A DNA stretch of 19,641 nucleotides from Zygnema cylindricum. Lineage: Eukaryota; Streptophyta; Zygnematophyceae; Zygnematales; Zygnemataceae. The stretch spans positions 47,021 through 66,661 of the forward strand of contig JBBHKE010002206.1 of the NCBI GenBank assembly GCA_037447655.1, read 5' to 3'. Shown in pieces: positions 1 through 9,600 of the stretch. Under the pieces are notes generated by a model. The model had not been told where the DNA came from, did no database searches, and worked only from the letters and a program-made list of their open reading frames with translations. The translations under genes were made by a program, and so were the position numbers. Position 1 is the first letter of the stretch. The number at the start of each line of letters is the position of its first letter.

Positions 1-127
<127 letters not shown>

Positions 128-139
128 GCCACTCTCCTT

Positions 140-370
140 TATTGGATTGGCATGTGATTGCCTGTACAACAAGTGGTGTTATGTGGTATGCCCACACTCG
201 AAGCCGCTCGAAATAAATGGGCACGGACCCACCAGGCTCAACATCGAGCTGGTGGCGCAGTAGTTAGCGCGTTCACAGCTTAAGTGAAATGTCCGAGGTT
301 CCATCCTTGGCCAGCTCAATTTTCCCGAGTGTGGGACATGCCAAATCCCGGATTTGGCGGAAATCTAACA
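140..370 (+). mobile_element. Solo LTR of the tRNA-like TRIM family, + orientation
   Basis: This 231-bp segment aligns along its length with the LTRs of the TRIM at 3136-3641 read on its minus strand: a shared GTGGTA..CCACACT stretch, the GGACCCACCAG block, the tRNA-like core at 246-317, and an end of the form GAAATC-T-AACA. It is bounded by a perfect 5-bp direct repeat, TCCTT at 135-139 and 371-375, as expected for a target-site duplication. The 5' terminus reads TATTGG rather than TGTTGA, which I take as decay of the TG end. No internal region or second LTR is present, so it is a recombined solo LTR. Confidence 0.75.
246..317 (+). other. tRNA-like cloverleaf within the solo LTR
   Basis: These 72 nt divide into tRNA parts: a perfect 7-bp acceptor stem (GAGCTGG with CCAGCTC), a 4-bp D stem (GCGC/GCGC), a perfect 5-bp anticodon stem (TTCAC/GTGAA) around a 7-nt loop AGCTTAA, a 5-nt variable region, and a T arm CGAGG-TTCCATC-CTTGG with one mismatch. 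Loop position 33 is G rather than T and the TTC-A-A consensus of the T loop is altered. It is therefore a retroelement-borne relic of a tRNA, not a working tRNA gene. A-box-like and B-box-like sequences are recognisable. Confidence 0.7.
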
Positions 371-486
371 TCCTTGCCTTTATTCTCCCTCTTTATACTG
401 ATTCCCTGCAACTCCCTACACCTGTTTCTTTCTTCCTTTATTCTTTCGCTCTCTCTTCTTCTCTTCTGCCGCCCTATCCTGTGCAG

Positions 487-697
487 TTAAGATATTCAGG
501 ACTAGATGTTTTGGACGAGGTGGGGCCCAATACAGCTTTATACAAAGATTTTGTGGTGGATTCAAGCGATCAAATGCTTGATAACCACACAATTACAATT
601 TCCGCCAACGTAAAAAGCAAATCTAAACAAACTATGCTGAGCGCAGTAGAAATATACATCCTCTTCGCTTTGCAAATGTTTCCCGTTCCTACCAGTG
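487..697 (+). other. Module 0, last exon (C-terminal part of a malectin-like module)
   Basis: The exon follows a T/C-rich tract ending TGTGCAG and ends before GTATGT. It starts in phase 0 and leaves one base for the next exon, exactly like the fifth exon of the later modules. It encodes [19 protein letters not shown], which matches [19 protein letters not shown] in module 2 and [19 protein letters not shown] in module 3. It ends with the shared pattern of a beta strand ([12 protein letters not shown]) and LSAVEIY before a Pro-rich linker. Exons 1-4 of this module are not between 1 and 486. Confidence 0.85.
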
Positions 698-3600
698 GTA
701 TGTGTCCAATTTCCCATCCTTCCCCCCTTTTTTTTGGGTAAAATTCTTCATGGTTTACTCTAGTATTTTTGTCTTTAACTTTGGAAAAAATCTGTTTCAA
801 GTATTGATTTCACTATAAATTCCATCATTTATGCCCTATTTTTATATACTTCATCAACTCGCCTTTAGTGTGTATGTGTAAAATAATTGATTTTTTAAGT
901 TCAATTTTCGATATTTTTTTTCTGTTTCATTTCATCAACATTTTGACCATAAACTTGATAATTAAATTTTGCAGACTGTCCTTTTTAACTTCTGTCTTCT
1001 TCAAATGAATTAGAATGTGTCTTTTTCAATGGATTTTTCAGTTCTTGCAGTTGTTTCCTATAATTTAGAGTATCAATCTGAGTTTATTATTAATGCAATC
1101 AAAGGCCTAAAGAATTTTATGGCACATCTTGCACATTGTGGCATTCTTTAATGCTGGCGTTGGGAAAGTTATATATGCGAGATTCACTAGTTTACTGTTA
1201 TCAATCAATCATTTGAAATATTACAACATTATATAACTCGTGTATAAATTTGAGCGAGCACTCACAATTTTGTGAGAAAAATTCCTCTTGTGGAGTTTTG
1301 CTCCTAGAAAGCTATGAAAAGTGACTATCTACAGTAAACAAGTAACAAAGACATGAAATTTAGTTGGTGAAAGTTATTTGTTACAAAGAAGGTGGTAAAT
1401 GTCTGAAGTCAATATAGTTAAGTCGAGTGCATTTGCAACCTCACCGATCTATTTTTGAAATAAACTTCATCTTTTATCAATATTTAGTGTGAATCGTGTT
1501 GGGTAGAGTACAGTTGCGTGGGCATGACGAATCGACACTATGACCTCCCAAAATTTACTAATCCCTATAGTGTTTTTTGTTCTTTACGTGTTTCCCTCGC
1601 CGCCCCTCCTACCTTTCCTGCACTTACCCTCCAACCCAACTTTTGTATCATCTTCTTTCATTCTTAATGATCGCCTCATGGACGTCCTCCACATTTTGTT
1701 GGGTAGTGGGGCTTTTGGTTGCGAGTGTGAGTCTACGGCTCCTGTTCAAGCATTTGTTTTTATCATTATAGGAGGTTGGCGTAACATCTACATCACGTGT
1801 GGCGCCTTGGGGTGTTGGTTCCTTATTGCCTCCATTCTTATCTCTCATTTTTTGGTTTGGGATACTCCTCTCCTCACAACCGTTGTACCTCGTGTCTCGG
1901 ACCTTGTTATCACCTTCCAACAATTCATTTTGGTGGCATCCCGTTTTATTCATCCTCTTACTTTAGTGGATTTTTGTCAAACTAGTTAATGCATGTCCAA
2001 ACATGAATTTCCGATTAGTTTGTCTAAACCATCTTATCCGAGCTTCGCGAGGCAATTCCCTTTTATTCTTCGCGTGGACACTTCCTTTCTTGCAGGGCCT
2101 AGTTCCAAAGCGTGCTACATCTAGTCTATTCACTCTACGTTTCACACGTGCTCAATTCACCACCGCTCTTAGGTTTAGGCTAAGCCTCCTTCATCCATTT
2201 TTACGTGGCTCTCTCGTTTGTTGGTGCGGTCATGTCATTCATCCCCATGTCGTTTATTTGCTTCATTGCTCCCGTGAGGGGGAGCTAGTGGCACGACATT
2301 ATTATTTAGACCATTGCGACTATTGCCCTAAGGGGGGGTATGATTAGAGATTTCACATATTATCCGTTCACGCCGAATTGATGTTGCATTGCTTGATGGT
2401 GGCCGCCATACATTTGGTGAAGTTTTTTCGGCGAACCTTGCATCGGATATAGTCGTTGATCAAGCGGCTCAACATGTTAGAAAGCTTGAGACGCGGCTAA
2501 GATAGAAAGGAGTGGGACTATGCACACTGTGATATAGTGGATGAATTTATTCCTATGGCGGTCGAGTTATTTGTGAGGTGTTTTAGACGAGTTTCTTTGT
2601 ACGAGGCTCTTTAAAGAGAAAGGGTTGTGAGAGCCGTCATGCGTCGTTCCTTACTTTAATTTATCGTTAAAGTTGATCTTTGGCTTTAAAGCGAGTGCAA
2701 GCTTCCACTTTCAACTGACTATTGTTGTTATTGATCATCGGCATTTTATGGAACTCCCTCAACGTGCTTCTCGAGCCTTGGGGTCTTAAGGGTTGCTTTT
2801 CGTTGATCTTTACCGACGTTGTGGTTTGGTTAGGTAGTGTTGGTTTGAGTGCACTACTATGTTGTTGCTTTTTTGAGTGCCTTTGGTTGGGGCGCCTTTA
2901 ACCCTAAAAAACCCTAAAAACCTCGTTTTTCAGTTTCATCCTTTATGTTTCACCATTGCGCTTTATATTGTGTTGAAGTACACTTTTAGCGGTTTATTTT
3001 TGAGACCTCGTGCCTATTTGTACCTTGAAATTTTATTTTATTTTCAATGAGAATTGTTATTCGTTAATTTTATGCCTGGCCGGAAATTTATTGCTTAATG
3101 ATAGCCTTATTACTATCCGTGTGTAACTGGCTTTTTGTAAAGATTCCAAAATGGATAGAATGGACGATCCCAATAAAGGGATTGATGAGCCGGCCAGGAT
3201 TTGAATTTGGGACCTTTCACTTAATCTGCGAACGCACTACCACTGTGCCACCAGCTCAGATGTTACGCTGGTGGGTCCAATTTTATATAGGTTTTTAGTG
3301 TGGATTTTACCACAATTCCGGGTATCGAGCGCACATTTCACGTACGTCAACACCCCCCCTCGAGAGGTTAGCCGGTCATAATAGTCCATGTAAACCTGGT
3401 CCCCCTGGCTCTGATACCATGTTAAGATTTCTAGAATTAGGGGATAGAATGGACGATCCCAATAAAGGGATTGATGAGCCGGCCAGGATTTGAACTTGGG
3501 ACCTTTCACTTAAGCTGCGAACGCACTACCACTGTGCCACCAGCTCACATATTAGGCTGGTGGGTTCAATTTTATGTAGGTTTTAGTGTGGATTTTTACC

Positions 3601-6600
3601 AAAATTTTGGATATCGATCGCACGTTTCACGTACGTCAAGAGTTTGTCACGTAGCTTACTAAACCATTAGTTCGTCGGTGTCATGCATTGCACCTTTTCA
3701 TGCCTTTCCACAAATTACAGCGCATTCGTACGCTGAAATGTACGTGACTTGTATTCATTGACAATTGGTTGATTCCTTACATTATTGATTCACGGATGAA
3801 ACAATTACTTAAGAAGAAATTTTAGCGGCCATCGACGTTTCTAAGTCAGTGACCTTCACCATTAACACCTTTTTTTATTTTGTGGCTTCGCTTCCCTTCT
3901 CGACGTAATGTAACCAGCCCACTCTAATTTTAGAACTAGATTTGCTAGTAAGTTTTCACTTTTGTACGATCAATTTGACGATAATATTCAAAACAATTTT
4001 TCTCTCCTTTGCCTCTTTTTTGTATTCGTTCTATTGATTGTCTCTTAATCCCTGCTTCGAGGTTGTTCTTTCCCATGATCAACACTCTTACCTTAGATAT
4101 GGTTCTTGTTGGGTTATTGTCGTTTCGCGGTATTTTCGCGAAGCGACATACTATCATTTATTTGTTTGACGTGAAGTATCACGTCATTATACAAAATGTA
4201 CGACGTCGTTTCGCGGCGGTACTTTTGTTATCCGTGAACGAAATGTACTATTTCTTTTCGCGTCACTTTATGTTTTTGTGCGCAGGTGTCACATTTTGCG
4301 TGCAGGTGTTTTCGTGTGACGACACGTGTTTAAGTCAACGTTTGGAGTTAGTCGTTTCGAAAGAAGAAAGCGCGTGCTACTTTCTTCGTGGAAACATCCT
4401 TGCAGTGTGCACAGTCAGCTAAGTTCTACGCTAAGTTCTGCTTGTCTTACCTTGTTGTCTCTTAGTGCAGAGTAGCGAGTATATATGCAGCAGTGTACAT
4501 GTGCAGAGTATTCTATCTTACATGATTAAATCTTAGAGGATTAATCTTGGAGTAAGAGATTATTTAAAGAAGAGAGATAAGAGAGAGAAGAGAGAAAAGA
4601 GATGATGTAAAGAGGCTTCGGCCAAGAATACTTATAAATGTTTTTGGTTGAATATTCTTCTTGTTTATTATGAGTTTCCGTTGTGTAATGTTTTATGTTT
4701 CATTTAATTTATTTGAGTGAATGTCTTTTGCTTAAGATCCTACAGTTCTCCCATATTTCCTTTTGCCCACCGTGCCCTTACCTTCCATATATTGTTGGTA
4801 CAATTTTCAAGATGTCTTTTACTCTAACTCATATTGTCTACGAAGCAATTTCTTTTTAACTCCTTAACACTCCCCGTTAGAAAACCGTCCAGCAACTTGG
4901 TTAAATAGTGCACTTTGTGAATCACACCACTGGAGGTGAGTGGTATTTGCAGAATTGGAGGTCCCTCTTGTTCCTTCGTCTGAAAATATTATTTTGTTTT
5001 CAATGCAGGAGCCATTCGGATTAACTGTGGATCCAACACGTCTGTCACGACTGCCACCAATAAAACCTTTTCGAAAGACAGCAATTACATCGGGGGAGTC
5101 GGATACAACAACAGTGACGTGTCGACTGTGTTGCTGGCGGCCAATGGCGCACTAAATGTCAATTTGCAGAAGACCGAACGAGTGTGGCCGATTGGTGTCA
5201 TCGGAATGTATAATTTTTCACTCAGCCCGGGACTTTATTGGGTACGATAAACTGTCATCGACCTTTGAAATTGTCAAATTGTGAAGCCAGTTTGGATTTT
5301 TTTTTCTTTTAACCACAAGCCTAACTGCTTGCTTTAGGATGTAAAGTCACTTTTTAAATGTTGCCCTCGACCTTTAAAACTGTCAAATTGTGATCCGAGT
5401 TGGAATTTTTTATTTTTATCACAAAGCTTGACTGCTGGCTTTTGGAGGTAAAATCATATTTTGGATGTTTGTTTTGGACCAAAAAAAGATGCGAATTAGT
5501 GCTTCACGTACGTAAAGCTACACAGTATTGTAATGCGGATCTAGACTTTGCATTTGAATAATCCTTGTGTTAACAATCCACAGCATCTAGGCCAGGGCTC
5601 GAACACGGGAACTCTGCGGGTAGTTACCAATGCGCTAACCTTTGCGCCACCGACACTCGGGTCTCACCGGTCTTCACTTATTTTTTGAAAGAATTTTGAG
5701 TGTACAACATTATACCCCGATATTGAACGGCACATTTTGCTCAATTCAAGACCTTGTAGGCCATGGAATTGACAGTTTAATCCCAAAAAATGTAACATAA
5801 GCATTCTGAAAGGGATGTTTTCTTCGGAAATGCAGATTCGGTTTTACATTTCTGAGCTTAAATACAATAACACTTCCGAACGAACAATGTCTATTTACAT
5901 CAATGGGTATGCGGTATGTTTTAAACCCTTCATCCCTATGAGAATCAATAACAATAATTCGGCCTTGTGTTTTTTTACCCAAATTTGTAAACTACTGCTA
6001 ACAGCATTAATTAAAGGAGCAGAAAGCAAGCCACCTTTCCTAAATTTTTACAATTGATTATGGTTTTGCATTAATACTAAGAACTATGACTCTAAAAACA
6101 ATGGAAGTTGTAGCTTTCTGTTGTAAACTGTACAGAAAAGGCACTCGAGATCTGAATGATGGACTTCACCCATCTTACACTTGGTTATATAAGGATGGAA
6201 ACATCTTTAATTAAAGATTTTGATCACAATAAATGCTTGGAAAGAAATGAAGTTTTGTGAGCATGAACCAAGAAAGACAATGTGGTCTCAAAATGTTAAG
6301 TACATTTGCCTTCTTCTAATGAATATGAGCTCTCCTGAATTTTTTAGAACTGGTAGGATGAAAACATTGCGGGCGAGCTACTTATGAAATTCATGCCTCT
6401 AAAGTATTAATTCCTGTCACATTTGAATCGTGCAGGTGAAAAGTGGCTATTCCCCCAGCAAACCCTACTTTTCCGAGTTTTTTGAAACCAGTTATGATTT
6501 AGAATCTACCATTTTAACTCTTAAGTTCATTCCTGACAAAGGAGAAGCTCATCTCTACGCATTGGAGGTACGAAAAAGTACATAATACCTATTTCTCACC

Positions 6601-9600
6601 CGTTTTTGCTCACCAAGATCAAACTAATTTAATCTGTTGATGCATATCTAATACAGACCGAACTTCTTACTAGGATTGAACCCCAAGTTTATTCATCATA
6701 TCTCTAATGCCGTCGAACAAAATTGCAGATAATTCCTCAACCGAAGGGGCAATATAGAGAGGGATTTCCAGTGCCTGTTGTAATTCAGAGTGTTCTGCGC
6801 TACAATTCTGGAGGACTTAGTGTGAAAGATGAACAAGGGAGATCCTGGGATGAAGATACTGCCCAAACTTATGTCGCCGTCACAAACAATTCCCTCTCAG
6901 CTCTTACCGTGAAGGCAGTTATTTCGAATGTGTCTACCGAACCGGAACTTTTACCAGCCGCAATTTATCAGAATGTAAGAATAGCAACAAATTTCCAAAA
7001 CACTTCCTCACCAGCAAGAATTCAGATGCAAAAACTGAGTGGAGGATTTCTCGGAGTTTACCTTCTCCGACTTCATTTCGCGGCAATTCTGGGAGAGAAA
7101 GTTGGGGATCGACTAATGGACGTTTATGTGAATGAGAAGGTCGGTAAATGAAATCACGGTGGCAAAAAACTAATATATTGGTTTCCTCCTGAGATTTTTA
7201 CACCACCTACTACCACTAATGTGGGTTCAAATTTAGTGTGGAGTAAAAAATAGCGTGGTTAGATGGGTATCACCTAATGTAGCTGGAGTTTTATCAATAT
7301 TGTGAGCCACCGTGTTTGTTGTGAGAATGTAAAGATTTCAGGTTCCTTAATTCTTGCAGTCCATACGAATTGTGGAGGTGGTGTAGTATATGGATGCATT
7401 TGGTATCAATAACTTTTCTAGGGATTTGAATGCACGAATTCACAATAGCTAAGTGAGTGTCTACTTCTTTTGTGTTGTGCCACTTGTTCCTAGGTTCCTT
7501 ATAAATTCTCAAACTGTAGTTTAAATTATTGGGTTTGAAACATACTCCTGATAATATATAGAATGTGGGAAATTGTGGGATAAAATACAAAATGTTGCCA
7601 GGCATATCTTGAAGAACTAGACGTGGTCGGCGAAGTGGGAGCGAATGCGAGTTTGTACAAAGATTTAATAATTCGCACAAATGAAGCAGAGACTTCGATG
7701 AATGTAACGATCCGGTCAAACAGTAAAAGCAAAACCCCTGCGGCCTATCTCAGTGCCCATGAACTGTTTTCAGTTTGGCCGACACCTGTCGTCGAGGCTC
7801 CTCCAAAAGGTGCTGTCCTGCTTTCGATTCAAAAACTATCATCGCTTTTCCGCTCTTGTTATTTGATTCTTTAATAAGTTTATTATTTTTTTGGTGGCTG
7901 TTTTCTGCAAAATCTGTTTTTTTTTTTAATTTTTGTTATACCCCGGATGGAACAATAGCATCGGCCATAGAAATTCGCAATTGTTAAAAAAAAAAGGATT
8001 ACATATATGATTGTCCGGGTTTTTCTCGATGAAGGTAGTCCTTGCAAGCGCTTGGGACCTGTCAACAATTTCTAACCTGAACAAGTGAATAGGCGTTCCT
8101 TGAGAAATACTGCTTAAAAAACAGTTTGTGTCACTTGAAGTGCAATAAGGCCAAGTACTTTTGTGCTTATGATTTTCGCAATGTTTTCTTAATCTGCCTT
8201 CTACAACTTTTTTTTCTCAGAGACGATTCGGATAAATTGCGGTGGAAAAGAGTTCACTGACGAATATGGAAATCTATGGAATTCGGACATGTACTATGTG
8301 GAAGGAACTCCCATTTCTCCGAATGTAACCATACTTGGAAAAATAGCAGCTGCATTTTTTAATGACGTGGAGCTCTTTGGACCTTATCGAAGATGGAATA
8401 ATACCAACGGAGCTTATGTTATACCTGTTGAACCAGGGTTTTACTACGTAAGTACATCTGAAAAAAATGACCCAGTTGTATTCTATATTCCTCATTAAAA
8501 CTTTGGAATGCAAAGTACTTGGATGGCGACGGATTGTTTTTACGAGGATCTTGATTGTGACTTCATCTTAACACCTTGATTAGTAACATACTGATTAAAC
8601 CAAAGGGCAATAGCAACTTAGCTGTTGACTAGTATGGTAGTATGTTGACTAGTATGGTAGTATGGTTTATGCAGTAAATTTCCATCCGATGGGGGAATTA
8701 CGTGCAAGATGTTGTTCTACAACCACCGTTGCAGGAGGAGAACCAGCAATAGTAGTCGAAGTAGACATGAAAAACAGCAGAAACTATCAAAACACCTACT
8801 CAACAACCAACTTTCAGCTGACACAAAATATGACTCAAAAGGCCAATATGCCTCAAATTTCCCACAGTAATACAAAACACGGTAAACTGAAAATTCCCAA
8901 AATTGCAGCCTAAATGACTCAGTAAACCATAAGATATGACGCCTGGAAGTTTCCAAAAACTGCCCTTAGAATATTATAATCCCAAACCTGGATAATTCAA
9001 AATTGGCTGTCCTAAGTTATACACTCACAGTGAGTATCTACTGGTCACACTAATTCCGGTCACTGTACTAAAGTACTATTCTGACTTACGACAAATTATC
9101 CAACCTGTACGTTACTGTACTATACCATGAGTACTTCCAAAACCCTAATTATTAATTTCCAAAAACTAATTAATGAAACACTATTTTCTATTGCGCTAAA
9201 TTATAAAATAACGTTCTTCAATTATATACAGAGAGTGGACCGTACAATAAATGTTTCTGGTGCTTAGTCAGCGCTGGTCCCTAAAATACAGACGACTGTG
9301 CTAGTGCCGTACAAACCACCTGAATGCGTACGGTATGCTTCGTCACTTGTGGTCCCACGTGAATCGCGTCCGTCGACACGATTTGAATCAGCGATCACAA
9401 TGAAGGTTCGTACCACACATCTCCGAAATATCCGGTCAAAAAGTCCGTTCGTCCGATCGGTGAATCCACTTGCATACTTAATGACGCGTGTAACCGGATT
9501 GTCGGCGCCACTCCGTAAAACCTGCATAAACTTTTCTTGCCGACGCGTGTACCTGTAAAAGTACAATACACTCTATTGTACTTCTGCTACTGTAACACTA

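Larger units (their letters stand above)
3136..3641 (-). mobile_element. TRIM: miniature LTR retrotransposon with tRNA-like LTRs
   Basis: Two direct copies of about 220 bp (3136-3352 and 3420-3641) flank only 67 bp. Read on the minus strand, the upstream LTR (3641 to 3420) ends CTTAACA. It is directly followed by TGGTATCAGAGCC, the classic plant primer binding site complementary to initiator methionine tRNA. Just before the second LTR, which begins TGTTGACG, lies a purine run ending GAGGGGGGG, the polypurine tract. The element has no coding capacity, so it would depend on enzymes from another element. Flanking 5-mers (CTTTT and GTTTG) do not match well, so the target-site duplication is decayed or my ends are off by a few bases. 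The element sits within intron 1, antisense to the gene. Confidence 0.85.
698..5008 (+). other. Intron 1 (4.3 kb), rich in retroelement debris
   Basis: The intron starts GTATGT and ends CAATGCAG. From 698 to about 1539 it is AT-rich with nothing recognisable. An open frame at 1540-1989 looks low in protein character and is not recognised; it may be part of the decayed retroelement next to it. Then come a retroelement coding remnant (2003-2614), a telomere-like stretch (2900-2922), a TRIM (3136-3641), an unassigned region (3642-4433) and a possible solo LTR (4439-4743). The last 260 bases show nothing but the splice acceptor. Confidence 0.8.
5009..7809 (+). other. Malectin-like module 1 (exons 5009-5241, 5836-5913, 6436-6567, 6729-7139, 7602-7809)
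   Basis: This is a complete two-fold module of 354 residues. The first fold (exons 1-3) opens with IRINCGSN and has the strands [10 protein letters not shown] and MSIYINGY. It closes with a strand-and-loop [15 protein letters not shown], where the other modules have PYIN and a final I/V-E. The second fold (exons 4-5) has [43 protein letters not shown] and [18 protein letters not shown]. Many N-x-S/T sites (NTS, NKT, NFS, NNT, NVS, NAS) fit an extracellular glycoprotein. The exon-4 donor is GTCGGT at 7140; a GTAAAT at 7145 would break the frame, so I chose the weaker site. Introns inside: 5242-5835 (tandem repeat and solo LTR), 5914-6435 (nothing seen), 6568-6728, 7140-7601 (possible LTR fragment) and 7810-8220 after it (T-rich, nothing seen). 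Confidence 0.85.

Noticed and set aside
246-317. A genuine tRNA gene (also at 3187-3257 and 3476-3546)
   Set aside because: The sequence folds like a tRNA but lacks T at position 33, has T-arm defects, and is part of an LTR with target-site duplications elsewhere.
289-741. Open frame that includes the module 0 exon with its own ATG at 289
   Set aside because: Residues before 487 come from the solo LTR and from a pyrimidine-rich splice acceptor tract; only 487-697 matches the other modules.
3180-3640. Two independent tRNA-derived SINE insertions
   Set aside because: Homology extends well beyond the tRNA-like part to TG/CA ends, and the sequence between the copies has a primer binding site and polypurine tract, which fits LTRs of one TRIM.
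4009-4422. Open frame of 137 codons in intron 1
   Set aside because: The translation is low in recognisable motifs, has skewed hydrophobic and Cys content, and fits no domain; treated as chance.
4940-5155. Open frame starting before module 1
   Set aside because: It reads the first exon of module 1 in the wrong frame; the INCG motif lies in the frame defined by the acceptor at 5008.
8662-8913. Open frame of 83 codons in the module 2 intron
   Set aside because: A-rich low-complexity translation dominated by Asn, Thr, Gln and Lys, with no homology to the modules.
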